A stretch of DNA of 64,000 bases, taken from NCBI RefSeq assembly GCF_000768065.1, contig NZ_JRKM01000001.1, positions 1,798,001-1,862,000 of the forward strand. Direction: 5' to 3'. The DNA is from Aquabacterium sp. NJ1 (lineage in GTDB: Bacteria; Pseudomonadota; Gammaproteobacteria; Burkholderiales; Burkholderiaceae_C). Made by a program: the position numbers and the translations under genes. Of this stretch, positions 17,301-23,699 are shown in pieces; the first letter of the stretch is position 1, and every line of letters begins with the position of its first letter. The notes under the pieces were generated by a model, which made no database searches, had not been told where the DNA came from, and saw only the letters and a program-made list of their open reading frames with translations.

Positions 17301-19287
17301 AGAACTGCGGCGCGAACAACTGGATCTCGCCGCCATCCTTGCCTTCCACGTAGCTGGCCTGCAGGGTCGATGCACCGCGGCCGCTGCCGGAGATCAGCTC
17401 GTCGTACTGGACGCCGGCCTGGGCATCTTCCAGCCTGACCAGCGTGTTGCCCTTGCGCAGCAGGCTGCTGGTGACGGCACCTGCCTGGTAGACCACGCTG
17501 CCGCCCGACACATCCACCTTGGCACCATCGGCCAACACGGTGCTGCCTTGCGCCTGGATCTTGACCGTGCCGGCCTTGGTCGAAATTTCTTCAGCAGTGC
17601 GGCCCACCAGGTTGTAGAAGCCGGTCACATTGGCGACCTTGACCACGCTGCGCGCATCGGCGGACACCTCGCTGCGGTACAGCACGCCGCCGCGTTGAAC
17701 CGGTGAATCGGCCAGCTCATTGGCAAAGAGGCGCCCATTGAGTTGGTTGCGGCTCATGGGCAGCGTCACGTCACGCAAGCCCGCAGCGCTGATCAAGGCA
17801 CCGTCCTCCACCACGATGCTGCTGTTGTCTTTGCTCAAGCTGGCCGAGGTGCCAAACAAGGCCGACTGGGTCGCATCTTCTGCGGCCAGCAAGTTGATCT
17901 TGCCATTGGGGGCCACCACCTGGGCCCCACCCTGCACACGGATGCTGGCGCCGCTGATCTCGATGCGCGACTGGCTGAAGGTTTCCGCATCCGTCTGCGT
18001 GGGTGCTTCAAACTTTTTGGTCTCCTCGTTGTAGACCTGTGCGCTGGAGGGGGTGACCTGGGTCACGCTGCCCGCCCCCAGTTCGACCGCGCCCAATTGC
18101 CCGGCGATACGTGGTGTGGCATTGCTGTCCGACGAGGTGACAGCCGGCGAGCTGCCTGCGATATAGGCCGCGGTGGACTTCTGCGCCTGCAGGTAGATGC
18201 TGCCGTTCTGCCCCTTCACCGCCGTGGTGGCCGTGAGGATGCCGTTGTTGCGCACGGTCAGGCCCACCAGGTTGATGGAGCCTTGCTCGGCCACGATCTG
18301 GTTGACCTTCCTGGCCAGGCCAGCGGTATCGTCCGGCGTGCTGTTGTCGACCGTTTTGCCATCCACCGTGCGGTACTCGGCTGCGGTGGCGTTCTCCACG
18401 GTGTTGACGCCTGCGGGGCCCGATGCGAACGGGTCCACGGCCACGAGCAGGCCACGTTGCGCCGGGTCCAGCGAGCTGTAGAGGTAGACCTTCTGGCCAG
18501 CGGCTAGCACGGTCTGGCCCTTGGGGGTTTCGATCGTGCCTTCGTTGTAGACCTTGGGCGCGATCATCAGCACATCGCCGCCCGCCAGGGCCTTGACCTC
18601 GGCACCGCGCTCGATCGTGATGAAGCCATTGGGATCGGCATCGTCGCCGCCGAACATCACCTGCCCATCGCGGTTGGCGCGCAGGCCCTTGCTGATGGCC
18701 TCTTCGGTCATCTTCAAGGCGGTGGTCACGAAGCGGCCCGTCTGCACGCGTGCTGTGGCGCCGAAAATCACACCGTGCGTGTTCTCCAGGATCACCTCGC
18801 CATTGGCCGTGATCTTGCCCATGACAACGGTCGGGTTCAGGTCCCAGATGCGGTTGTAGGCCGAGCCGCCCTTGGGCTGGTTGAACAACACGCTGTAGTC
18901 GGCGCCCACATTGAAGCTGTCCCAGTTGATGATGACCCGGTTGTCGTACTGGTCGATCTGGGTGGTGAGGCCATCCGGGTTGGTGACCTTGAACTGCGAA
19001 GCCTTGCCCGCGTCGCGCGCGGCACTCCACACGGGGCCGGTGTTGCGCGCGATGTTGAAAGTGGAGGCGCGCATCATGGTGTCCACGATGCTGCGGTTGG
19101 CTGATGGGGTCACATCCCGGGCATCCGCCACGCCGCTCAAGGCCATGGACACCAGCGTCACACCGGCCACGGCGCGCGCACGGGTCTGGCCGCCCGCGGC
19201 CTTGCCTGCGGCACGCACGTTCTCGGCGGCGGGCACACGCATGCCGCGCTTGCGATCAAAAACCAGACGGTGGATGTGCTTGTTCAT
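8398..19287 (-). CDS. Giant filamentous haemagglutinin-type two-partner secretion exoprotein (TpsA)
   Basis: A 3629-residue secreted adhesin-type protein. It begins with an extended signal peptide region (MNKHIHRLVFDRKRGM) and a hydrophobic core ending ALSGVADA. The TPS secretion domain follows (about residues 60-330), with VIINWDSFNVG and repeated NG.I/V.I-type strands (ITANGEVILENTHGVIFG). The bulk is a long right-handed beta-helix of Gly/Asn/Ala-rich repeats such as GGDVLMIAPKVYNEG. Near residues 3050-3300 an alpha-helical insert (LSYYKGFTRENQVAFANAVI) interrupts the helix, resembling the DUF3739-type end of this subfamily. The last 16 residues carry a cysteine pair spaced by 11 residues. 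It follows the fhaC-like gene by 34 bp with a GGAG ribosome site. No toxin (CdiA-CT) domain or immunity gene is visible, so adhesion, aggregation or biofilm is the likely role. Confidence 0.92.
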   Translation of the reverse strand: MNKHIHRLVFDRKRGMRVPAAENVRAAGKAAGGQTRARAVAGVTLVSMALSGVADARDVTPSANRSIVDTMMRASTFNIARNTGPVWSAARDAGKASQFKVTNPDGLTTQIDQYDNRVIINWDSFNVGADYSVLFNQPKGGSAYNRIWDLNPTVVMGKITANGEVILENTHGVIFGATARVQTGRFVTTALKMTEEAISKGLRANRDGQVMFGGDDADPNGFITIERGAEVKALAGGDVLMIAPKVYNEGTIETPKGQTVLAAGQKVYLYSSLDPAQRGLLVAVDPFASGPAGVNTVENATAAEYRTVDGKTVDNSTPDDTAGLARKVNQIVAEQGSINLVGLTVRNNGILTATTAVKGQNGSIYLQAQKSTAAYIAGSSPAVTSSDSNATPRIAGQLGAVELGAGSVTQVTPSSAQVYNEETKKFEAPTQTDAETFSQSRIEISGASIRVQGGAQVVAPNGKINLLAAEDATQSALFGTSASLSKDNSSIVVEDGALISAAGLRDVTLPMSRNQLNGRLFANELADSPVQRGGVLYRSEVSADARSVVKVANVTGFYNLVGRTAEEISTKAGTVKIQAQGSTVLADGAKVDVSGGSVVYQAGAVTSSLLRKGNTLVRLEDAQAGVQYDELISGSGRGASTLQASYVEGKDGGEIQLFAPQFYVGEGTLKGDVVVGPYQRGGAISSKVDLSKRPDLYGSVRPLGASLTLGFSDKMAINMDGVTVSGARSSSLGSVSGVDDAAVMQQVSASPLHNQLTADTLSKGGFAGLTVYAAGLNVNKDASLNLGPTGALNAKAVGSIQVDGQVKAEGGSVSLLAIGDLVLGEGAAIDVSGSKLDELGQANGTTPLDVNGGSVTLQANGELNLSKASQVDVSAGVWRANTGGITTGKAGELTLESTNPLVSKMVLDGRLSGYDFQSGGTLNINGVSGLTIGQGGKTDDMRLSTAFFSDNGFSSFELSSLGDVDVAAGTVLKPRLKNYQLDAARLGGGNGSALFITTELNDALRAPINLTLTAVKPGQDNREGYKEGGRVRIGQGAQLDLGAGGSFTASAGRQILLSSDTGVTAHGGAVALYLSGYRAGGSINNGTVQSSDDMGFVSDNEVRLSAGSRIDVSGIARTQTQIVNGRERVTGSVLGGGTVTLNYDLDSKDSEQRGQRGRVIMEGANEQAGAALIDVSGKSADINLGRGSRGTTISQGAGTVSVGGANGFALMGDIRAQAPDGSVGGGLFQASISKEGHSDVVAITATPYDANDRVLRVTATQAEVAAHAQTQGEGVVSAQQLADAGFDHISLRADDRVVLDKGASIGTADGQKLRAITVSSPVLKAEDGGAHELRASYVALGDVNLISKFDATTDSRPASAAGNATLAVNAGLIEVHGKSALQGWQSVDLNATLDKSFGNTRRDGEIRFIGRTFDINSVDLTGYLGFDGLLTLRAGQSYASTLSNFTVQGALGHSSLLTAQPSAGSSTSATPLTALASLTLQADDIEHDGVLRQPFGALTLNAVNKVTLGAGSTLSVSGDGVTVPVGTTVNERNWVYTPNPTDSNATTPVVKNLDGLPVAKGIQINGQGISLSNTSVVQAQAGGDLQAWEFIRGVGGSTDTLNRAGLFAVLPNYQYDFAPYDTEIVKSAALNGSSLQAGDKITISTANGVLAKGTYTLLPSRYALLPGAVLVSAANVGAGGTLNQAITQDDGSVFVSGQRTATGTAITGGDPRQTFMLESAATFRAKSAYALTSINSLLTDRAVQLDTLLPSLAGDAGRVSLTAQSAFDLLGQFNLAGKGALAAGQLDVTMPSLTVVDDGDTTVQVAEGSARVSAQSLNGTHAGSIMLGGTRTGTVEGATATVGTSTVRVASSSLSAGEVIAVASDTVTVDDGVKLTAEGAVSNKANQLTIQGQGAAVVVSQNSNTDIRRDLSGVTVDKGTLNIGQATLTGQAVQLDASRSLNLHANATVNSKLFGLGAPRTVVGGAADTAGAVALDGILLNSLKGADSMQLRSYSSIDFKGSQAFDARGADGKPLLRKVVLDAPQLRGLGQRTDTVSVTAQSVTLRNTSGIAPSLTEAGSSTLHIQAEPVISDKTTGGITVGQGEQRLAFANSTLSSQGDIVFDGQGKLGAQGDVTLAAARVTATNSAEHGVDSAATLTITTAANARTLGERVGAGGTLSLSGERVVQDGVVDVASGKINILGKGNTTQRRDTVTLTERSVTRAAGWTQPVGQNWSVDAPGGDVTVQAVQGDVIWRGQIDVSAPVASSKPDQGQAAGTVTLLANGLNPTDGYRGQLVVGEKASLKGSAGSDRLSASLAVDAQRLSNEPVAGLSAAAQAAAITHGTLDRLADITKAGGVHREVDWRIREGAQSLNTELTAQRVFISADAGSLSLGQSQTLQANGQLVTHKGSIDARAPQGGVVQLAAGQDLIIGTDVRADSSRAGANGGDILLASSEGQVRIQDGVTLSAAGDDEQDGRVIVRAQRNDDGNLPDELRVNVDPIGPNTKIKAGEFTVEAVRVYTGTKLSTGPSFGTTLGQTSLIADNDDFMASKDAIASALGLGGLANAHLRSGVEIRASGDFEVSRDWNLWTEERTGGEPLNLTIRAAGALNIKGSLSDGFATATRIGTGASEPTAIQAGPAASFRLVAGADLSAANMLKTDARATTGNLRIDGGKMVRTTSGSIELAAAQDIQLKPGTGASPVQAVVYAAGQLAELPAGQSFSPNSWAQFTNHGGRVSLAAGGNIVAPGAAQLINHWFEHTGSTEDFGGSWFSFFDNFKQGVGSFGGGNIDVRAGQSINNLGVVSPTSMRQVTNDATGERTVLVDNGGDINVRAGGDIKGGVYFLGRGNALIQAGGAITKGDSVNAKVPQVGTVVAVMDGHVALQAGKDVTMAVAYNPTILPASSRMEAEQSAYFSYGADAGLAVTSISGDLKWTPESDRYREYLNQLDKIAGSDKLPTAYATNYALSMVTPPSLALTALSGDLVFSTPSGGMMMTLFPSPQGQLDLYAGRDIKMSSGARMSMADGSLDLWPGLQSAVGVSGIGNLLVAWPRYMVGGTPTVTGIGGLTSSTLHESDATAAHIHAERDIGSTDAGFVGASFNLPKAAEVTAGRDINQLTYVGQQYHDGDVTLIEAGRNIVGRNTDSFTASLGGGSGVIALAGPGELQVKAGRQMDLVEAGGVRTIGNKYNTELSADSAKITLAAGMAKTLDVDTFAQRFMPAGEVARADLVSYVKQVLQLADTDLPADQAAAYEQALSYYKGFTRENQVAFANAVINKAFIQAYLGSGSDYAQAWQDKAQVLGVPATAYDSTAFAQFKTNVLMNELKVWGKAAADVPLSLDPAANALATAKRQALYDKAFAAIDLAGLGKGFQFVGDIQIAGSGVQTQGSGDLNTGGIDILTPGGGVLVGLNALTVKQQDQREAKEHGLVTYGGGSIRAMSAGDFLVNAQKAFVVGNGDIMLWSSYGSLDAGRGANTDVTVPPPVAVRNSDGSVSFQLPPLTTGSGIGRLKSSEGASVGQVYLNAPNGEIRALDAQIRNEGGGEINIGAQVVKGGDNIAGKVNGAPPAVSVNVAINVNTSVPSQTAAGAQAAAASQEGKAKDPASVVTVDLLGMGDDANAPAAGNPAPAAGNEACEDDEKKDKAKACAKR

Positions 19288-19321
19288 GTCAACTGCTCCA
19301 AGGGGTTCGCTGCGGGCCGGA

Positions 19322-20947
19322 TCAGAAGGACTGGCGCAGGGCTGCGTCCAGGCGCCAGCGGCGCGCGCTCTGACTGCCGGTTGCGGCCTCCTGGCCGCCA
19401 GACTCGGTGGGTTTGCTCGTGTCGTAAATCGGGAAGGCCAGGTCCAGGCGAGCCGTCAGGCCCTTGCTGTTGTCCAGGCGCAGGCCCAGGCCGTAGCTGC
19501 CCATCTGCACCTTCTGGATCTCGGTGGGCAGGGGCTTGATGAGGCGCAGCTCGCCACGGTCCCAGAACAACAAGGCGCGCACGCCTTCGTCATCCTTGAG
19601 CTTGAGCCAGGCCGGCGAAATCAGCTCCAGGCGCGTGTTCCAGCCCTGGTCAGCCGACTGTTCGTAGTCGTAATAACCCCGGATGGAATCGATGCCGCCC
19701 AGGCTGTATTGTTCGGCGGGCACCAGCGGGCCCGAGGCCAGCTGCGCATCGATGTCAAACTTGACTTGCCAGTTGGCGGGCAGGTTCTGCACACGGCCCA
19801 TGCCGAGCTTGAACACGCTGAAGTCTGCCGAGGCGCCACTGCGTTTGCAGGCGAATTGCTCAAGCCTCACGCCATTGCAGTCCACCTGGCGCTCCGAGAT
19901 GGAACGGAAGGAGGAGTACAGGCCCGCACGCCAGTTGGTGACGTTGTCGTTCTCGCCGCGCCAGCTCAGGTTGTAGCGAGCCGACAGCACCTCGTAATGC
20001 AGGCTGGGCTTTTCGGTGGTGACACCGCCGATGTCGATGTTGCGGTCGCTGCTGCGCTTGAAGTCCAGGCCCAGATCAAAACCATGGGTGACCGGCCACT
20101 GGCGGGCTTGCAGGTCGTGGTGGTAGACCAGGCCACCATAGCGGCCGCGCGTGAAGGTGGAACCACCCAGACCGGACTTGGTGGGCGTGTCGGTGTTGCT
20201 GCGGGCGTAATAGGCCGACAGCGTGTCCACCGTGGTGAGCGGCACGCTGTAGAGCGCTGCCAGGGTGTTGGCGTCAGCCGGCCGCGATGGGGCATAGATC
20301 CAGCTCAGGCCGATGGTGTGATCACGCTGGAACAGGTTGCCGTAAGTGAGCACGGCCTCGGTACGGCCTTGCGTGGTGTTGAAGTTCTGGCGGGAGTTGG
20401 CCTCCAGCGAGCCATGTACGGGCAGGCTGTCCTTGACCTTGAGTTCCACGTCGATCTGGCGTGGGTCCTGGCCTGGCCCGATCAAAGGGGTGACCTCCAC
20501 ATCCTGACCTTGCACCGTGGCCAGTTGTTCCTGCACCTCGGGGAAGTAAGGCACCTGGCCCGCGCCCAGGGCTGGCGTCTTGTCGGCGATCAGGCTGGGG
20601 CGGTGGTATTGCGAGCCGGTGACCTTGAGCTTGTCCACGGTGGCCTGGATGACTTCGAGCTTGACCTCGCCACTGTCCACGCGCTGATCAGGCAGGTTGA
20701 CCACCACCGACAGGTAGCCTGCATCCTGATAGGCCTTCTCCAGCGCCGTGCGGGCGGCCTCCATGTCCTTGAAGGTCCTGCCCGGGCCCATGAAGGGGGA
20801 CACCACACGCTCGACCTGCTCGGGCGGCAACACCGTGTTGCCTTCGACCACGAACTCCATGACATCGAAGGTGACAGCGGCGGGCACCTGGGCCTGCGCC
20901 AAGGCGGCCACGGCAGACAACACAAACAGGGAAGCCAGTTTTTTCAT
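19322..20947 (-). CDS. FhaC/ShlB/HecB-type two-partner secretion transporter (TpsB)
   Basis: A 541-residue outer-membrane transporter for the downstream giant exoprotein. The signal peptide is MKKLASLFVLSAVAALAQA. ShlB-type POTRA domains follow (about residues 22-190): VTFDVMEFVVEGNTVLPPEQ and DAGYLSVVVNLPDQRVDSGE. The barrel includes SLGGIDSIRGYYDYEQ, where IRGY is the conserved loop-6 signature of the Omp85/TpsB family, and it ends in LDAALRQSF with the terminal phenylalanine. The start at 20947 gives a clean signal peptide; the longer in-frame extension to 20995 does not. It precedes the tpsA gene by 34 bp, the usual B-then-A order. Confidence 0.93.
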   Translation of the reverse strand: MKKLASLFVLSAVAALAQAQVPAAVTFDVMEFVVEGNTVLPPEQVERVVSPFMGPGRTFKDMEAARTALEKAYQDAGYLSVVVNLPDQRVDSGEVKLEVIQATVDKLKVTGSQYHRPSLIADKTPALGAGQVPYFPEVQEQLATVQGQDVEVTPLIGPGQDPRQIDVELKVKDSLPVHGSLEANSRQNFNTTQGRTEAVLTYGNLFQRDHTIGLSWIYAPSRPADANTLAALYSVPLTTVDTLSAYYARSNTDTPTKSGLGGSTFTRGRYGGLVYHHDLQARQWPVTHGFDLGLDFKRSSDRNIDIGGVTTEKPSLHYEVLSARYNLSWRGENDNVTNWRAGLYSSFRSISERQVDCNGVRLEQFACKRSGASADFSVFKLGMGRVQNLPANWQVKFDIDAQLASGPLVPAEQYSLGGIDSIRGYYDYEQSADQGWNTRLELISPAWLKLKDDEGVRALLFWDRGELRLIKPLPTEIQKVQMGSYGLGLRLDNSKGLTARLDLAFPIYDTSKPTESGGQEAATGSQSARRWRLDAALRQSF

Positions 20948-20967
20948 TTGAGACTGCACACAAAGCA

Positions 20968-20989
20968 ACAGTCCCCAAGCGGGGACTGT
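20968..20989 (-). terminator. Hairpin in the leader of the fhaC-like gene
   Basis: ACAGTCCCC and GGGGACTGT form a perfect 9-bp stem with a 4-base loop. It lies 21 bp upstream of the fhaC-like start codon. It may be a second terminator of the upstream gene, or a leader structure affecting translation of the transporter. Confidence 0.5.
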
Positions 20990-21021
20990 GTGCAAAAGAG
21001 CTGAAATAGCCCGGGTATCAG

Positions 21022-21045
21022 GCCCCCGAACAAACGCTCGGGGGC
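21022..21045 (-). terminator. Hairpin terminator after the secreted protein gene
   Basis: GCCCCCGA and TCGGGGGC form a perfect 8-bp stem with an 8-base loop, 12 bp beyond the stop codon at 21057. The following tract is not T-rich, so termination may be incomplete or structure-dependent. Confidence 0.6.
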
Positions 21046-21056
21046 ACCGTCACCAA

Positions 21057-22364
21057 TTAACGCGAGGCGTAAGGCTTGTTGGAGTTGCCGCCGCGGCCGA
21101 AGCGCGACTCAACACCGGTCACGAAGATGCCAGGGCTGGAGGTACCAGCCGCCACGTTGGCCTTGATGCCTTCGATGACGGGAGCGCAAGTGCCGGCGGG
21201 GCAGTAAGCCGACAGCTCGTACACGTAGTCATAACGACCAGCGATGGCGGTGGCCGTTTGCGAAGCGCCAGCCACACCTTCGGTGGCAGCCACTTCGCTC
21301 AGGCGAACGAAGCGATAGGTGTCGGAGCCACCGATGGGGTTGTTTTCCATGGACAGCGAACCGAACTTGTAGCCGTCAGACAGGGTGTTGGCGTTCAGGC
21401 AGTTCTTGACGTTGCCCGACGAAGCGTTTTCAACTGCGGCGTACTTCGACAGGGTCACGTTGCCGATGATGGGCTCCTTGCCACCCAGCGAACCCAGTGC
21501 GTCGTAGTTCAGGAAGTACAGCTGGGCGCCTTGCTGCGTACCCGAAGACTGAGGGCGCTTGCAGTAGGTGATCTTGTTGCCGCCGGTGGCCAGGCCAGCG
21601 GTCTGGTAGGCTGCGGGCACCAGGTAGGCCAGGCCGCCCGTCTTGGCGGGATTGCTGGTGGAGGAGTTGATCAGCGAGGTGATCTGGGCACGGCTCAGGC
21701 TGGGCTGGCAAGCAGGCGTGGTGTCGCCGGCAGCGCAAGTAGCGGGCACGATGTTGCCACCGGCGACCGTCTTCTGGTAGGCCTGAAGGTCGTTGTACAG
21801 GGTGGAGTTGACGGCGATGCCGAACACCTGGCTGAAGCCAGAGGGAGCGAAGTCACCGGCGTCGTAGCTGGTGTTGAAGACAGGGCCTTCTTCGTCCATG
21901 AAGCCGCCATCAGACTTGCTGTTGTCAGCCAGCGTGGTGCCGCAGTTCAGCATCTGGCCAGCAGCCAGGAACGACAGAGACTCGGTACCAGCAGGCAGGG
22001 CCGTGCACGAACCGGAGGGCACCAGGAAGCCGATGGTGGTCGACGAGGGATAAGCAGCGGCGTTGGTGATGGCGGTTTCAGAACCGTTGGCCACGTTCAC
22101 GCGCAGTTCGTTGGCGGTGACGGGGATGTTGGCGTCGAAATCGGTCGAGCAGGTCACGGTGAACTGGTTGCCCAGAGAGCTCGTGCTGGACGAGGTCTTG
22201 TACACCAGGGCGGAGCCACCGTTGTTCACGCACATGTTCACGGCGCCGCGAACCACGTTGATGGACGAAGCGGAAGAACCGGTCAGGCGGGTCACGCCAG
22301 CGGCCATGGCTTGCGAAGCACCGCACACGGCGATGGCGGCGATCATCAGCTTGGAGAGTTTCAT
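21057..22364 (-). CDS. Exported protein of unknown function, cysteine-containing
   Basis: A 435-residue exported protein I cannot assign firmly. The signal peptide is MKLSKLMIAAIAVCGASQAMA. The mature start (GVTRLTGSSASSINVVRGAV) resembles the first strand and phosphate-type loop of periplasmic substrate-binding proteins, but the rest does not give a clear family. It is rich in Ser/Thr/Asn/Gly, with a low-charge secreted-protein composition. About eight cysteines are spread through the chain (for example VNMCVNNG, CGTTLADN, CAPVIEG), compatible with disulfides. There is no C-terminal sorting signal or membrane anchor. It lies between the PEP-CTERM gene and the fhaC-like gene, each with its own hairpin. 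It could be a cargo of the neighbouring secretion systems. Confidence 0.7.
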   Translation of the reverse strand: MKLSKLMIAAIAVCGASQAMAAGVTRLTGSSASSINVVRGAVNMCVNNGGSALVYKTSSSTSSLGNQFTVTCSTDFDANIPVTANELRVNVANGSETAITNAAAYPSSTTIGFLVPSGSCTALPAGTESLSFLAAGQMLNCGTTLADNSKSDGGFMDEEGPVFNTSYDAGDFAPSGFSQVFGIAVNSTLYNDLQAYQKTVAGGNIVPATCAAGDTTPACQPSLSRAQITSLINSSTSNPAKTGGLAYLVPAAYQTAGLATGGNKITYCKRPQSSGTQQGAQLYFLNYDALGSLGGKEPIIGNVTLSKYAAVENASSGNVKNCLNANTLSDGYKFGSLSMENNPIGGSDTYRFVRLSEVAATEGVAGASQTATAIAGRYDYVYELSAYCPAGTCAPVIEGIKANVAAGTSSPGIFVTGVESRFGRGGNSNKPYASR

Positions 22365-22408
22365 AGTGGTATCCAGTTAAAGCAGAAGGATGAAGCGGGG
22401 GCAAACAA

Positions 22409-22430
22409 GGGCGCAGCGCGGGCTGCGCCC
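22409..22430 (-). terminator. Hairpin terminator after the PEP-CTERM gene
   Basis: GGGCGCAGC and GCTGCGCCC form a perfect 9-bp stem with a 4-base loop, 9 bp beyond the stop codon of the PEP-CTERM gene. On the minus strand TTGTTTG follows. Confidence 0.8.
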
Positions 22431-22438
22431 CTCAGGCA

Positions 22439-23320
22439 TTACTTGGCCTTGCGACGAGCAGCAAAGCCCATGGCGGCCAGGGCCACCAGGCCCAGGGCGT
22501 AGGTGCTGGGCTCAGGGACGGAAGGCGTCACGGCCAGGGAGGCGGTCTGCCAGGTCAGGGTCTGGGCAGCGGCGTTGTACGTGAAGGTGCCACGGGCATT
22601 CAGCAGGCCGGTGGTGGTGGTGCCAGCGGGAGCTGCGCCAACGAACTCTTCGCTACCGTCGCCATTGGCGAACACGAAGTTGGTTTGCGTGCCAGCGGTC
22701 AGGGCGTTCCAGGTGATGTTGTTCATCCACTTGCCCAGCGTGCCGATACCACCATCGTTGCTGCCGGTCCAGGCGGGGTCGGTGTTGGTGGCGGCGTAGT
22801 ACGAACCGTTGTCAGCCGAGCTGGTGATGGCAGCGGCAGTACGGGTCCACAGGGGCGCAACCAGTTGCAGTGCGGAAGAGTCGATCTGGTTGGTCAGGTT
22901 GGAGGCCGTGGGCGTACCCGTGGTCAGGTAGCGGGTCATGTAGTCCACACCCACGGTATCACCAGCGATCACACCCCACTTGGCGTCGGCACCAGCCGAA
23001 GCGAAGAAAGGAGCGACAGCCGAGAAGTCGTTGCTGCCAGCGACGGCCTGGCCGTTGCGGGTGATGGTGTTGTTGGCGAAGTTCCACACCACGGTGTTGT
23101 TGACGTCGGACAGGTTGCCGATGCCGCCTTGCGATGCGGGCATGAAGTCAGCGAAGGTGTAGCCCAGGTCCACGAACACCGAACCTTGAACGGTGCTGGT
23201 GACGTCTTGAGCGATGAAGGCGACCGAGCTGGCGGTGCCGGCGTCCATGCCGTTGAGGCTGGCGTTGGCGGCGCCGGTGGCAGCCAGGGCCAGGGCGGCG
23301 ACGATGGTTTGCAATTTCAT
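22439..23320 (-). CDS. PEP-CTERM sorting domain protein
   Basis: A 293-residue exported protein. The signal peptide is MKLQTIVAALALAATGAANA. The central part is Ser/Thr/Asn/Gly-rich with several tryptophans and no catalytic motif that I recognise. The C terminus is a textbook PEP-CTERM signal: VPEPSTYALGLVALAAMGFAA followed by arginines and lysines. Such proteins are recognised by an exosortase (EpsH/XrtA family) at the inner membrane and are usually linked to exopolysaccharide export and flocs or biofilms. No exosortase is in this window. A GGAG ribosome site precedes the start. The gene has its own terminator. Confidence 0.9.
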   Translation of the reverse strand: MKLQTIVAALALAATGAANASLNGMDAGTASSVAFIAQDVTSTVQGSVFVDLGYTFADFMPASQGGIGNLSDVNNTVVWNFANNTITRNGQAVAGSNDFSAVAPFFASAGADAKWGVIAGDTVGVDYMTRYLTTGTPTASNLTNQIDSSALQLVAPLWTRTAAAITSSADNGSYYAATNTDPAWTGSNDGGIGTLGKWMNNITWNALTAGTQTNFVFANGDGSEEFVGAAPAGTTTTGLLNARGTFTYNAAAQTLTWQTASLAVTPSVPEPSTYALGLVALAAMGFAARRKAK

Positions 23321-23645
23321 GTGCTTGCTCCGTTTAGGAAGTCAGATGGATAAGAAAATTTTTGGAACCCCGAGCGAACTGCTCCTCGGAGTGCGTGCAG
23401 TGTCAAAAACACGTGTGACAGGCGTTCCGGGTCAACCCTGAGTGCACATGAGCCGTTCAGACTGCCGCTGCAAGGGGCTTCGCAACTCGGCTCACGATAG
23501 TCAGCAGGCGTGACACCGATGAAGCCCGACAAGGCCGCCAAACGTGAGCCGAAAGGACCAAGTCACGTGACGCCACGGCGTCAATCAGGGCCATGCACCT
23601 TGCACCCCCTTGTTTGAGTGGGGCGACGCGCGCATGCACCATGAA
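23321..23645. other. Non-coding spacer upstream of the PEP-CTERM gene
   Basis: No open reading frame here has coding character. The spacer holds an AT-rich tract at 23350-23364, a plausible promoter area for the minus-strand PEP-CTERM gene. It also holds the 23401-23420 site. No RNA gene or repeat is evident. Confidence 0.6.
23401..23420 (-). promoter_or_regulatory. Candidate shared regulatory site upstream of the PEP-CTERM gene
   Basis: The site has outer TGTCA/TGACA arms around the 8-bp palindrome ACACGTGT (23409-23416). It matches 16 of 19 positions of the site at 8259-8277, in the same orientation. It lies 81-100 bp upstream of the PEP-CTERM start. The binding factor is unknown. Confidence 0.45.
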
Positions 23646-23678
23646 CAACGCCACGCCCCTTTCGGAGGCGTGGCGTTG
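23646..23678 (-). terminator. Strong hairpin terminator after the ankyrin gene
   Basis: CAACGCCACGCC and GGCGTGGCGTTG form a perfect 12-bp stem with a 9-base loop, 21 bp after the ankyrin gene stop. It closes the minus-strand block that begins with the secretion operon and LuxR gene. Confidence 0.85.
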
Positions 23679-23699
23679 CATTCGGAGGTGGCGCCAGCG

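Noticed and set aside
8398..19287. Contact-dependent inhibition (CdiA-type) toxin at the C terminus of the exoprotein, with immunity gene
   Set aside because: No VENN-type motif, no distinct C-terminal toxin domain and no small gene immediately downstream; the end is a repeat region plus a short charged tail.
18911..21004. 697-residue plus-strand frame across the fhaC-like gene
   Set aside because: Antisense of the TpsB/TpsA genes, with no start signal or family.
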